Below, piece by piece: positions 42,408 to 53,972 of a stretch of 64,000 nucleotides of DNA. Where the stretch lies: assembly GCA_956465555.1 (NCBI GenBank), contig OY101115.1, positions 2,604,001-2,668,000 of the forward strand, read 5' to 3'. This DNA is from Nitzschia sp. pyKryTriq1. Its lineage: Eukaryota; Bacillariophyta; Bacillariophyceae; Bacillariales; Bacillariaceae. A program made the translations under genes and the position numbers. A model generated the notes under the pieces. It worked only from the letters and a program-made list of their open reading frames with translations. It made no database searches and was not told where the DNA came from. The first letter of the stretch is position 1. Each line of letters starts with the position of its first letter.

Positions 42408-43520
42408 TTAGAAAGGCCTATAATGACGTTCCTCTTTCATGCGCTTCACTCGTCTGAGATCTTCTTCGAATTGCGCCCGAAGATCCTCCAGGCTGCGTTT
42501 CTTATTTTCTCGTCGTTGAAATCTGTAAAAGTCTTCCAGCTCCTTCGATCCATTCGCCTCTTTTTTCTTTCTGCTCCGCATGTTACCCTTTCGTCGCATT
42601 GGAGTATTCCCAGTGGCATGTTTGCTCACTTCAAGGTCCACTTGACTTCCCACTGCCCCTGAATACGAAACTGTGATGAATCCATCATCGTCGGGCTGAG
42701 ACCTGGCCAGATCCTGAGCCCGCTTTTTAGTTTCTTCGGCGTCTTCGTATTCCTGCATAACCTTATTACACTGTTCTAATAGTTTGTCTCGTGAGAGTTC
42801 GGCACAGGTAGCACGGTATCGTGCCGCGACTGCATAAATGCCCGTAGCTTCATCCATCGCCACATCCTCGTCATCGTCACTACTCATACCAAGGTCTTTC
42901 CTCCGCTCTTCTCTATAAATTCGACTTGTTTCATCCGCAAGTGTCTGTATCTCAATCTTTTCCAATACCAATCCTGGTCGGGCTCCCTTTTTCTCCTTGC
43001 CCGATGCCTTTTTCATAGCATCTTGCATGGCACGTAGTGCTTTCTTCATGCTCTTGGGAGTCTCAAACACAATGTGCGCAAACTTTCCTTCCGAGTAAAT
43101 CGGTGGCAGAAAAGTCGGATCGTGAAATTTCGTACACCATTGCAAGGATGTGTCTTTGGAGGAGGAGGTGTTGTTATTATCGCTTGAATGATGATCACCC
43201 CTCGGATTTTGCACCACAGTCACTCGAGCCACATCCGCAAACCTTCCAAATAGCGACTGCAATAATATCTTGGTGGAGACACCAGGGACAACCGGTGCAT
43301 TGGCTACAAATAGCGTGGACTTTCGCTTGGAGGGAGTACTTGTAGTTTCATCGTCGACGGCGGCGGTCGATGATCTCGCTTGATGTTCGCGGACATAAAA
43401 GTACGTTTCGTCGTGATATTCAGTAGTCCACGTCGGGGGCAAAAGAAGTCGGACGGGAAGATACCCTTTTATAAGCGGAACGGATGATGATGATGATGAT
43501 GGTGGTGTTGACGGTGACAT
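42408..43520 (-). CDS. RRP7: Ribosomal RNA-processing protein RRP7
   Basis: UTP-C/small-subunit processome factor for 18S rRNA maturation, nucleolar. Single exon, 370 aa. N-terminal part begins GYLPVRLLLPP with a Thr/Ser-rich insert; an RRM-like fold follows (TLFVANAPVV, FGRFADVARVTVVQ, FAHIVFETPKSMKKALRAM). The C-terminal RRP7 domain is diagnostic: DDDGFITVSYSG, then ELEDFYRFQRRENKKRSLED, and the terminal helix LRAQFEEDLRRVKRMKEER followed by HYRPF. Same strand as the SpoU gene 199 bp away; divergent from the double-PH gene. Confidence 0.92.
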   Translation of the reverse strand: MSPSTPPSSSSSSVPLIKGYLPVRLLLPPTWTTEYHDETYFYVREHQARSSTAAVDDETTSTPSKRKSTLFVANAPVVPGVSTKILLQSLFGRFADVARVTVVQNPRGDHHSSDNNNTSSSKDTSLQWCTKFHDPTFLPPIYSEGKFAHIVFETPKSMKKALRAMQDAMKKASGKEKKGARPGLVLEKIEIQTLADETSRIYREERRKDLGMSSDDDEDVAMDEATGIYAVAARYRATCAELSRDKLLEQCNKVMQEYEDAEETKKRAQDLARSQPDDDGFITVSYSGAVGSQVDLEVSKHATGNTPMRRKGNMRSRKKKEANGSKELEDFYRFQRRENKKRSLEDLRAQFEEDLRRVKRMKEERHYRPF

Positions 43521-44264
43521 GGCTATAGAGAGAGGGGGTGCAAAGGAGAGATATCACCCAATAATTGTTTGGATTGATGATGATGGATGTGCCGGAGAAA
43601 TGGAAGATAGTTGTTATCATCGTTCATTTTTCTTGGCTTATTTCTTCGTCGTCTCAAGTTGGGTGGTGGCTAGTGGGTGGAAGCGATCAGTCGATCTTGT
43701 CGAAACGGAATCTGGAATTTGGAATGTTGAAACATTTTGTATCTTCTCGATCTCACCACTGATTTTCGGCCAATGTGCTCGTTGACTCCCGTGACCGGAA
43801 ATTTCGACGGTAGGACTTTCGTTGACCCCTGAGTTGTTATTCAACTCACAAGTAATCTGTACATGAAAAAAAGGGCTGCGCGGATCGATGAAAAAAATGA
43901 TATCCATGCTTCAAATTAGAGAGAACATTCCTGGGGGGCCTTGTCAGTCTGGAGCTGAGTGGGGCAATAGTTTTTTGACCTTCGCTCGACACTGTACTAC
44001 CAGGTACCAGCGCAGCATAGTACCAGTACGGTACTGTACCATACTCGCGTACAAGGCGTACGGCGTACGGTATGCGGTATGAGTAATGTACTTGATACTC
44101 GCGACTCGCGACACATCACACATCACAAGCAACAGAGATGATTCTGCACATCACACCCAACACCCAGTACTAATCTCCAACAACCAAAGGGTTGTTACCA
44201 GGTATTAAGAGGATTTATTAGTAGACGGTCGACCGCTTAGTTCCGGAGGAAACAATCATCAAGT
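43521..44264. promoter_or_regulatory. Divergent promoter region, RRP7 / double-PH gene
   Basis: About 740 bp. GTAC- and TAC-rich palindromic patch at 43995-44095, including CGTACGGCGTACGG. No gene seen. Confidence 0.45.
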
Positions 44265-47229
44265 ATGGCGGCTCCCAAAGGCTTTCCGTTAAGCCTTCCA
44301 ATAACTGATGATGATGACGTTGATGATGTCAAGCCAGAGTCCCAGGGTATCGAAGAAGTCGACGCTGCCGCTGAACAAGGAGCAGGACCTTCGGCCGATT
44401 TAGGTGATAGAGGCTCAGCAACGGTACCCTTGCATATTATCCGGAAGGATCGGGATTCCCCAGAACGAGGTAGGCCGAGGGACCGTCATGATCCACCTAC
44501 TCGAAACGACTCTATCGAAGACAATATTGTGGGTCAGCCACCATTTGGCGATAACGAAGTGGATTTCGAGATTTTACCAGACGACGACGACGCAGGTGAC
44601 GAGGGTGTTGCGAGTGAACAAGTACAGCAGGATACAACCAAGCCCAGACTTATACGGAGAAGTAGTGCTCCTTCTCCCAAAACCGTCCCAATAGTTAGTC
44701 CGCCTAGATCCCCGACCAACACTCCTCCCGACTCCCCACCGCCCTCACCGGCGACACCTTCGCGCAACCTTTTAAGTCGAATAGCTGCTCCCTTGACACC
44801 AAGGGGTCGTGTATCGTGGAAGCAAGGTCAAGAAGAGGAGGATGTCAAAGCCAAAGCTGAAGAGGAACAAGATGGGAAAGGCGCGAAGGCTCATCGTCGA
44901 AGTCAGACTACCACTACGGACGGCTTTGCACTGAGATCCCCCGGACCTTTCCGAGCGATGCTTCGTGCCCGTGGAATGACTCCCTTCAAGGGCAATGGTA
45001 GTATTAAAGATCTCTCGATTGAACCGAGTATGGGCACTGATGACTGGGGGCAAGAGGATGGATCGTCATCGGAGGAAGAATATTCCGAGGACGAAGACGA
45101 AATCTCGATAGATGATGAATCAAGCATATTTGATGACGTGGCTGACGATGCTGAGCTCGTGAGTGATTTTTCTTCCATACCGCCCATGCCAAACAGCTTT
45201 TTAGACCTTCCGCCAGATCTTTATGACTATCTTGACCCGGAATTGGTGAAAAACATTGCCTCCCAAAAGATTGCTACCATTGCGTATGAGCATCATTTGC
45301 TAGTCAAGGGAGTCTTGCAGCTCTTGGCAGAGCGGGATGTTGTGGGAGTCGAAGGTGACATCCACGATACTTCGAACGTTGTGAAAATGGGGCCACTCAA
45401 GAAGAAGTCTACTCATGGACTTTGGTCCGTCAAATACGTGGAAATCCGCAGAGGCAATTTATCCTACTTTTCAGACGATGCCAGTCAATTTGGTAGTGCT
45501 CCTCGGAAAACTATCCACCTTCGGAAACGAACATGTCGGTGTGAGCCTGTCGTTGAGACGAATGCCAATGCGGATAGTTTTGTGTTTCAGTTGTTAGTAG
45601 AGGGCGGTCCCAAGAAACTTTGGATGGCAAAATCAGATGAGGAACGGCAAGGATGGATTCGAGCTATAAATCAATCGATGATTGGTCAGACGGAAGGATC
45701 CCAGGACGCTCCTGTTGATCTTTCCATGTATCAATCTGCTATTGCAGCCTATCGATCGGTTCAAGGATCGCTGAAGGAAGTAGAATCGCGTGAAGATTAT
45801 CTCGTGGCGGTCGATGGTTTGCTGTATCGAAAAAGCTCCTCTTCGGCACTGCGTGTACCGATGACTTGGGTTCGCGAGGAAGTGATACAACGTGACGATA
45901 GTCCGAAGGATGCGCATACTGCAAATGCACTTGTCAAAACTTCAATCTCTGAAAATTGGAAGTGCTTGTCTAGCACATCTGTTGATATCAACGGCTGTCT
46001 GATCTCGGCTGACACCGCCTATTCGGCAGAACGAGTCATTGGTACGTTATCTCGATGTATCCTTGAATTCGATAGGGTCGATGATTGCGAACTGGAGTCA
46101 GGAATCTCGACCAAAAAAATCAAACATTCCAATAAGGACTCTTCCATGACGGAGGTCGAAGCTGTTTCGTATGCCCGTACTATCTTGTTCGGTGCCCTGA
46201 GAAGCCAGATTCGAGGTGATGTCCTGGCAGCTGTGCAAAATTTAGTTCAGAATGAAAGCATCGCCCATGTAGAGCTCGATAAATCAGAACCGCTACAAAT
46301 TGATGTATCCTTTGCCGGCGATGACTTCGCAGAACGAGAAAAACACCCATATGATGTGAGTGGTTGGCTTCTCACCCGACCAAAGAAGGGCAAAGCAGCA
46401 TGGAAGCATCGATTTTTCGTTGTCTCGGAGGGTATATTGAGCTTTTTTGCAAAAGCGGAGCCACGCCCTTACGATTTGCGAGGTCAACTAGTCCTTAGCA
46501 AATGTACGATTGAGTCGCTTGATGACAATGTTCTTCAGATCGAAGGGGAGGAAGATGGAAGATGCCTACAATTTGAAGACCGGGGAGTCTTGTTGAAGTG
46601 GCGAACGGTTTTGGAGCGCGCCGCTGATCCCGAATTCCCAGTAGTAATATCGGACCCACCGTCGGCCGAGCATCGTCGGCGGGGAATGCGCGGAACTATT
46701 ATTGTCCAGCCCGTCAAGACGGCAACGCGAGGTGCAATGAAGGCAATGAAAGGTGCGAAAAATGCAGGTATGAAACAGATCAAGAACGCTAGAGGCATGA
46801 TTGCTAGAGGTATTGCCGGTCGGCAGCGGGGAGAAAGACGCGCCTCCGCTCACGACATGCTAATTATGAGTACAAGGGGTCTGACGGAAGCCGTCGGGAC
46901 TCAAAAGAGAGAACCGACTGTTCAGGCTGTAACTGAGTTCAATCATGTGTTCAAAGTGATGCCAATCCTATCCAGTGATAACCCGGAACCGCTACTGTAA
47001 GTGAATCAATCGATCCAAGGCTCGTCGCCTTGAGGATTGGTTCTGTCGTACTCACGTCGTCTTTTTCTTCTTCTTCAGTATCATCCGCGTTAGATTGTAC
47101 CAGGCCTTCTTGTTGTCAGGTGGGGTCAATGGTCGCCTTTCTCGTGGAGACGAGCTGATCGAAATGGAATTTCTTGGGCTGGAGGACGATGGTGACCATG
47201 AATTTTTGGAAGCCCCGACGTCCCTGTAG
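44265..47229 (+). CDS. Protein with two PH domains and a basic amphipathic tail
   Basis: Exons 44265-46996 and 47079-47229 (82-bp intron); 960 aa. The first ~310 residues are acidic and Ser/Pro-rich. PH domain 1 is at about residues 371-475 (GPLKKKSTHGLWSVKYVEIR ... LWMAKSDEERQGWIRAIN, with the invariant Trp in the final helix). A helical middle region of unknown type follows. PH domain 2 is at about residues 696-795 (GWLLTRPKKGKAAWKHRFFVV ... LLKWRTVLERA). A basic, glycine/methionine-rich helix follows (TRGAMKAMKGAKNAGMKQIK), which could bind membranes. The short last exon restores a hydrophobic end. Likely a phosphoinositide-responsive peripheral membrane protein. Its stop is 13 bp from that of response regulator 1. 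Confidence 0.82.
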
Positions 47230-47242
47230 GCGGTTCTCTTTC

Positions 47243-48325
47243 TCACAATTGGACGTTACCCGTTTTCACTGCCCAACGGACCAACTCAGTTCGATTTTTA
47301 ACCCCTGTTTTGCGGAACATCCTTGTCAATAGCTGTTCCACACGCCGTGTAGATAAAAATGTCTTGGCTGCTATTTCTTTTGTCATGAGCCCTTCGCACA
47401 AGAGTGCCAAGATTTGTCGTTCATCTGGAGCCAAAAAGACATTTGTCTGTTCCACCCATCCATTGCCAATACCGCCGCCGCCCTTTTCAAGTAGCAAATA
47501 CTTGATCTCATCCAGATCGCGTTTCAAATCATCCACCTGCACATTTGCTCCATTAAGGTTCTCATGTCGTTCAATGACCCCATCAACTATGGCTACAAGC
47601 TCATCTGGATCAAAGGGTTTCGGTAGATAGGCATCGGCACCTGCATTGTATCCTGCAATTCGATCTTGGGTCATACCTTTTGCCGTAAGCAGCACCACCG
47701 GAACTTCCATCATTGTCTCATCGTCTCGAATGCGTTGCAGGAGTTCCAAGCCGTCCATTTCTGGCATGCGAATATCACTCACAATGCAGTCTGGTAATGT
47801 CTTTTTGCCCAGTACTATGTTGTTGTTGCCTCCTTCACCACCACCTCGACCACCCGAGAGACTATCTTCGGTGCGTCTTGTCTTGCTACTCGCCACTTGG
47901 AGTGCCGTGGGTCCATCGGCGCATGCTGTTACTTGATACCCTCGATCAAATAACAGCTGCCCGACGGCCTTGCGAATGGCTTCTTCGTCGTCGACCACGA
48001 TGACCCAACATTCAGATCGTTTTCGCCACATGGGATCCTCTCTCGAGGTATATTGAAACACATCAATGTTTGGATTGTCGTTTTCGTCATCATCACCGCC
48101 CAAGTCGTCGTCATCGTCATTGTCATCTTCCAGACCCATCCACAAGGTCGTTGTGCTTGGTGTGCGTATTAATCCACAACAATTGATATTCAGTGCCGCC
48201 GTCTTTTCGTCGACATGATTGGTATTTATGCTACCCGAGAACAACGAAAATCCATGTACTGCCACTGACAAGGCTTCGAGGCACACAAGAAGCAGGACTC
48301 TTTTCCGGCAGTGCCATATTGTCAT
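47243..48325 (-). CDS. Ycf29-like response regulator 1 (REC + LuxR HTH), plastid-targeted
   Basis: Two-component response regulator and DNA-binding transcription factor of the NarL/LuxR class. Single exon, 360 aa. The N-terminus MTIWHCRKRVLLLVCLEALSV followed by AVHGFSLF is a signal peptide with an ASAF-like Phe, pointing to the plastid. The REC domain keeps the acid pair D112/D113, phospho-acceptor D184 (IVSDIRMP), T214 (VLLTAKG) and K236 (LPKPFDPDE); a Gly-rich insert lies at ~150-170. A short linker helix (VDDLKRDLDEIKYLLLEKG) leads to the HTH at ~298-355 (LLCEGLMTKEIAAKT, GVKNRTELVRWAV). LTAKGM.DRI.GY.AGADAYLPKPFDPDEL and the linker are characteristic of Ycf29 of red-algal plastids and cyanobacteria. 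Probably a plastid gene moved to the nucleus. A paralogue is at 58458-59526. Confidence 0.88.
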   Translation of the reverse strand: MTIWHCRKRVLLLVCLEALSVAVHGFSLFSGSINTNHVDEKTAALNINCCGLIRTPSTTTLWMGLEDDNDDDDDLGGDDDENDNPNIDVFQYTSREDPMWRKRSECWVIVVDDEEAIRKAVGQLLFDRGYQVTACADGPTALQVASSKTRRTEDSLSGGRGGGEGGNNNIVLGKKTLPDCIVSDIRMPEMDGLELLQRIRDDETMMEVPVVLLTAKGMTQDRIAGYNAGADAYLPKPFDPDELVAIVDGVIERHENLNGANVQVDDLKRDLDEIKYLLLEKGGGGIGNGWVEQTNVFLAPDERQILALLCEGLMTKEIAAKTFLSTRRVEQLLTRMFRKTGVKNRTELVRWAVKTGNVQL

Positions 48326-49019
48326 GATGATAATGATAGTGATGGTAATTGTGATGAGGTTGCTTATTTAATATTATTGTCTCTTCATTGGCATGACTTA
48401 TGTCTTATGTCGTCCACATCAAGCAAGAGGAGACCAAACACCAAACAAAAAAGTTTGTGGATGAGAACAGAAATTCTTCATCATTCGAGGCCGAAACAAG
48501 GCCGAAAGACGAAGAAAAATAAAATGCTATCTACCCGACTGACTGGATCGGTCGGTCGACCACGCGCATTGGCCACGTCATGGAGGCATATTCAAACGCC
48601 GAAGAGCAGTGACGGACAGACCATTCGGAAACGACATCTAATCTTTCCGACTTCAAGGATCTGAATCTGGATCATCAGCGCCAGCCTCGCTCCACACTAA
48701 TAAACTCCACACGCCAACAAGTTGTTGACACGAGCAAGATGGCAGAACGCATCGGAACATCTGTTCTTCCAAAACAAGATCAATCATTGTTATTCCGAGC
48801 GAAGAAGCAGAGAGACATTGTTTGCACATACCGTACATACATAGCACCGGTAGTATTTTTGTAAGGAGAAACGAAAGAACAGGTTGTAGCAGGGCGTGAA
48901 TGTTCTTGGCGATACATACTCCAGTTGGTCACGTCGTCGCTATTACAGAAAGTCAGTCAGTACGATAACGGCATCTGCTTGTTTTGTATTGCTATTTGGA
49001 AGAAAGCACGGATAGAAAA
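48326..49019. promoter_or_regulatory. Divergent promoter shared by response regulator 1 and ABC1 kinase
   Basis: About 690 bp between two divergent genes for plastid-directed proteins. No ORF of note and no dense GTAC island; one CACCGGTA lies at 48845. Shared regulation is inference from position. Confidence 0.45.
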
Positions 49020-52000
49020 ATGACGGAAATCGGTGCTAGCTCCAGGCAGAAACATCACTCGCGGAGGTCTCTCGTATTATTATTGTTCTTATGTTCCACC
49101 TTGTCGTGGGTTTCCAGCAACCGAGGTGCAGCAGCTTTTCCGACATTCTCCTCCTCTAGGACGGTACAATCTTCACAACTCTATGCCTCTGGGGTCAGCG
49201 TTAATAACAACGAACGGCAACCAGAATCTCGGACATGGAATGTACAACGCCGGAAACCCACAAATAACAACAACAGCAACAACAACAAGATGGGCCCGAT
49301 CCTCCCGGATACCTCGCCCATCCATATTTCCGAGAATGTGATGGGCGGCCCAGGACGGAAAAAGATGAAGCCACTTCCAGTGACGGGGTACGATGCCCAG
49401 GCCATCTTGGATTTTTATGATCGTCGGCCACTACAGGTGGGATGGAGGCTCAACGCGTTGGGAATTCCTTTGTTTGGGTGGTACTTGGGTTTGCTGATGG
49501 ATAAGGCAATGGGCATTGCAGACAAACCCAATGTTCAAAGGAAACGAGGGGAAGAACTTCGGCAACATTTAGTGAGATCTCAAAGCGTGGCGCTAGTCAA
49601 GGTGAGTTGATATACAGTATTTACAATGGGGAAAACTTGTGTTGAGGTCAGCCAGCTATGTACAGTATAGTCAGGAACCAACTCGAACCAAGCAACCAAC
49701 CAATGTACCATTCTAATTTTGTTGTTGTTAAAAGTCTGGTCAAGCTCTCAGTCTTCGGCCAGACCTGATTCGAAACAAGATCTGGGCCGAAGAGCTGGGC
49801 AAGCTGGTGGATGCGGTTGGCGCATTTTCGGATACAGAGGCGATGCAAATCATGAAGGCGGAATTCACTGATTTGCAACCACGGATGAAAGTCACCAAGA
49901 AGACCTGGGTAGAACCGTTCAAGCGAAGAAAAGCCGCCGCCGTGAGCAAGCTAGAGAAACTTGTCGCCAGTGATCCCATTTTGAGTTTGTTCGAATTTGA
50001 TAACGACAACAAGGCTGTAGCTTCGGCATCGATCGGGCAAGTGTACAAGGCTAAGATTCGAAGAGGTCCACAACTGGAGGCGGCGATTGGAAAGGAGAAT
50101 GCTGCCAAATGGGGAGGCAAAACTGTGGCCATCAAGGTGCAGCGACCCGATGTGGCGGCCTCGGCGTCGCTGGACATGTATTTGCTTCGAAGGACGGCCA
50201 TGTGGCTAAGCACAATGCGAGGCGGGAACTTACCTGCCATTGCTGATCAGTAAGTTGACGCGAAAGGAGACTTGACTCGAAAGTCCTGGTCACGAATTGA
50301 CTCAACTGTATTGTTGGTCTCGACTTGTTGCTGTTAGGTTCGGAATGCAGCTATTTGGAGAACTGGACTATGTGCGAGAAGCTAACAACTGTGAGAGATT
50401 CCGGGAGTTGTATGGAGGATGGAAGAATGTAATGGTGCCGGACGTCTGTACGCCACTGACCCGCAAGAAGGTATTAGTGATGCAATGGGTAGACGGTGTG
50501 AAGGGCCCATGGCCGGGTGATGATGGGATTAAGATGGTACGAATCGGTCTGAGATGTTCGGTGGACCAACTGGTGAGTAGTCTTGACCTCAGAGGGTTTT
50601 CCAAACCAAGGAGTTCTCTTTCGCACGCTCACTCGCACCGTGCTACTTTCGTTCCGTAGATGACAACGGGACTTTTCCACGCAGGTAAGCGCATCCTGAA
50701 AGAAAGGAAGAAGAAGTAAAAATGAACCAGACATTCCTCACACTTCTGTTTTGTAGACCCCCACAGAGGAAATCTTCTCAAGACTTCTGACGGGAAATTA
50801 GCGTTCATCGACTTCGGGATGATGGCCGACATTGACGAAGAGGACCGTTACGGGCTTTTCGGCCTGGTGATTGGACTCCAAAATAAGGATTTGCCACTTG
50901 TCACAGAGAATCTTCTAAAGGTACGCTATTCTACCGTCTGATGTGCCGAGTTTTGTTGGGCTGGTTCTCACTTTTTGCTTGCTTTCTACATTTGATAGCT
51001 GGGATTCCTAGAAGACACGGCCCAACTTGATCAGTTGATTCCTCGACTACGGGCAGCCTTGTTGAATTCTACAGGAGGGACGGGCAAGGCATCCGATGTC
51101 AACTTTGCTCGACTCCAGGCAGAACTGGACGAAATTAGTCGCGAAAATGTGCTCCGCTTCTCGACTCCTCCATTCTTTACAGTCATCATTCGGAGCCTGA
51201 CTATCCTGGAGGGCGTCGCCCTGTCGGTGGACCCAAAGTTTCGGTTGGTGCGGGGATCGTATCCATATGTCTTGCGTCAACTTTTGGCGCCCGAAGACAA
51301 TGTGCGCACCCCAGAGGCACTCAAAAAGTTATTGGTCCGTCTATTGACTGTCAATGGAGAAGGTGCGTCAAAGTCGAAGGGAACGGGAATTTACGATGGG
51401 AAACTTTACTGACTGACTCTATACGTTTGCTCTATTCCGCGCTACAGAAAAGGAGATCGACTGGGAACGACTCCGAGACTTGCTAAAATTGGCTCAAAAG
51501 GCGCGAATACAATATGTACCTTCACAAGCAGAAAAGGAAGATGATAAAGCCACCGTCTCCAGGCAAACAATTGAACTTTTCTTCAAATTCATGACCAGTC
51601 GCACGGGACTATTCTTGAAACGACCCCTGGTCCACGAACTGGCTGAAGCCATTGACGGTATGGCAAGTGTGGGAGAAGCCAGACTACTGCAAGCTACTAA
51701 CGGCTTTCTCCCTCCCTTGCCTGGCATGAACGGTCCGGTCAATGAGCGTGTTATGTCCGAAATGAGAATGATGCTCGATACTTTCCAAGATGCATTAGCA
51801 GTGGAAGGCAACGAGAAAGATACAGGTTTGGGGCGTGCTAGAATCGCGGCAATGCAAGAACTTATTAGTGAAGTAGGCGCGCTCCTTAGGGATGAGCGTC
51901 TCCGTGAAGACGCCGGACCACTCTTAGAGGAAGTCCGATCCGTAATCCAAATGGTGGCGGTGGAAGTGTTGGAGATTCGAGGATCAAGAGCCATGAGATC

Positions 52001-52031
52001 CATCCTTCGCTTATCACCGTTGCAACGATAA
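49020..52031 (+). CDS. ABC1/UbiB atypical kinase (ABC1K), plastid-type leader
   Basis: ABC1 kinases support prenylquinone metabolism and plastoglobule or thylakoid function. Seven exons join in frame: 49020-49601, 49735-50249, 50338-50572, 50660-50684, 50757-50920, 50999-51362 and 51448-52031 (822 aa). Exon 4 is only 25 nt. A signal peptide (SLVLLLFLCSTLSWVSS) runs into NRGAAAFPTF, an ASAFAP-like plastid motif. Hallmarks: the KxGQ motif (KSGQALSLRPDLI, split by intron 1), Ala-rich loop ASIGQVYKA, VAIKVQRP lysine, catalytic DPHRGNLL (~453) and IDFGMM (~472), with MQWVDG between. The C-terminal ~200 residues are helical. Which ABC1K subclass it belongs to cannot be told by eye. Confidence 0.93.
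50660..50684 (+). other. 25-nt microexon of the ABC1 kinase gene
   Basis: Flanked by TAG before and GTAAGC after. It encodes MTTGLFHA plus one base that completes the Asp codon of the catalytic DPHRGN in the next exon. Skipping it would remove conserved residues and shift the frame before the active site. Confidence 0.8.
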
Positions 52032-52071
52032 TATCATGATGTACACTAGGCTAGCAGCAGATTTTTACGAA

Positions 52072-52548
52072 TCACTTTGATTTCTTTTTCAGATTGGATG
52101 ACTTGCTCGCAGTGGAATTCTTCTTGAGGAGCTTCGCGATCTGTGCCATTCTCTTCTCTTCCTGGTGCTTCTTGTATCGTTTCTTGTTAAAGGTGGGAAT
52201 GAGCGCCTTTTTCAATTCTGTGCTACTACTTCGAGTGTTCCCCAGGGTCTTTTTGGCCGTAGATTTTTCCACATGTCGTTGTTTGATATGATTTTCTCGA
52301 ATACGAGTGGCTGTCAGGTTTTTCTTGCTGTCCTTAGACGCCATCTTACGATCCAACAGCAAGAGAGAATTCACTTGATGGCGGATGACTTGCTCCTTGT
52401 CCACAGGGATTTGGGCCGGTTTGTTTTTCTTTCGTTTTAGTTTGGCGCGGCGTGTCGTCTCTTCTCGGGCTTCGTCGCCATCCTTTGCGTGTTCGGTAGC
52501 CAATTCGCAGGTCTGCTGTAGCAATCGTCTGATTTGTCGGAGGGACAT
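52072..52548 (-). CDS. Small Lys/Arg-rich protein, unknown
   Basis: Single exon, 158 aa, very basic (KRKKNK, KKRYKKHQEEKR, NLKKKSK). A helical N-terminus (MSLRQIRRLLQQTCELATEH) and a middle segment (VNSLLLLDRKMASKDSKKN) look conserved rather than random. Composition and size fit a nucleolar ribosome-biogenesis factor, but I cannot name the family. Convergent with the ABC1 kinase gene, with only 40 bp between stops. Confidence 0.65.
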   Translation of the reverse strand: MSLRQIRRLLQQTCELATEHAKDGDEAREETTRRAKLKRKKNKPAQIPVDKEQVIRHQVNSLLLLDRKMASKDSKKNLTATRIRENHIKQRHVEKSTAKKTLGNTRSSSTELKKALIPTFNKKRYKKHQEEKRMAQIAKLLKKNSTASKSSNLKKKSK

Positions 52549-53029
52549 GGTGAAAGAGGATTTAGAAAAGTAATGAACCCTATGGTACTCGTAGACTACA
52601 GGTACTGTGTTGCTATCGTCGATCGAAAGAAGAAAAAAGCTATTGGCGTTATTTTTCGTGCTTTTTTGGATTTCGATGATTTTCGATGGTGGAGAAAAAT
52701 CGGACGGAAGGACAGACTAAAGATTGACCATTCGGATCCGTCTGATTGTCACCCGGTCTGTGGTCGCCCCACGAAATTGGACCAATTCGACCAAACCATT
52801 TCTCCAACATTCGGCGGGCATCATTTCGCATCATCTCGAAGCAAAGATAGATCACGACGCGATGTCTCGCGGCAATGGCGTTGCTGTGCTACATACTCGT
52901 ACAGCACTCACCACTACTCGACACCTCTCTGCTCTCTGCTCGAGTTGTTGAAGACAACAAAAATCATCCTCTTCATCGATTGCAGTACTGTAGTAGAGAT
53001 ATTTTTGTGTTTCTTTCTTAAGACCCAAG
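52549..53029. promoter_or_regulatory. Divergent promoter region upstream of proteasome beta5
   Basis: About 480 bp between divergent starts, no convincing gene, no GTAC island. Confidence 0.4.
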
Positions 53030-53972
53030 ATGGCTACTGCAATGATCGGTAATGATATCCTTGATATCGGGACCCGTAAGGCCCGAAGACAACGAGGCGA
53101 CCCCATGGCTCCATCCATGTTGTCCATGGGTGCTCCTGGTCAATTTGACTTGCCCAATGTTCCGAACGTACGTAATCCTCGATGATTGACGGCTTATGCG
53201 TACATATATTTCTGCCCATGCTTAATCTCACAATGACTTGCTATCCCCTATTTTCTTCCAGCCGGCAGCCTACTGTCGCAGCAACTTTGCCTCGGTGTGT
53301 GGTACCGGAGACGAAAGTCAAGCCGTCAAATTTTCCAAGGGAACCACGACGCTTGCCTTCAAGTTCAAAGAAGGTGTCATTGTAAGTGTCGATTCTCGTT
53401 CGACGATGGGTGCCTACATTGCCTCCGGAACTGTGAAGAAAATCATCGAGATCAACCCGTTTTTGCTTGGAACCATGGCCGGTGGAGCCGCCGATTGTTC
53501 CTTCTGGGAACGAAACTTGGGCATGGAATGCCGTCTGTACGAACTCCGCAACGGTCGTCGTATCTCGGTTGCTGGTGCGTCCAAGCTCTTGGCGAATGTC
53601 ATGAGCTCGTACCGTGGATATGGACTCTCGATGGGTACCATGATTGCTGGTTGGGACGAAAAGGGTCCTCAACTCTACTACGTGGATGATGATGGAACCC
53701 GTCTAAAGGGAAAGATGTTCTCGGTGGGAAGTGGTTCAACGTATGCCTATGGTATCTTGGATAACTATTACCGAGACGACATGACTTTAGAAGAGGCGAT
53801 TGACCTTGGAAAGAGAGCCATCTACCATGCGGCGCATCGTGATGCTGCTTCGGGAGGTATCAACAACCTCTACCACATGACCAAGGATGGATGGACCAAG
53901 ATCCACTCTATTGATGTCAACGATATGCATTATGAGTTTGCGGAAGAAAAGGCCAATGCCATGCGATCGTAG
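53030..53972 (+). CDS. PSMB5: 20S proteasome subunit beta5
   Basis: Chymotrypsin-like catalytic subunit of the 20S core. Exons 53030-53167 and 53262-53972 (94-bp intron); 282 aa. The propeptide ends KFSKG, and autocatalytic cleavage would expose Thr74 as the mature T1 (GTTTLAFKF). Counting from T1, the catalytic Asp17 (VDSRST) and Lys33 (TVKKII) are in place, and Met45 ([12 protein letters not shown]), which shapes the beta5 S1 pocket, is present. [13 protein letters not shown] and [15 protein letters not shown] are typical beta-subunit blocks. The length matches the family. The identification as constitutive beta5 is secure. Confidence 0.97.
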
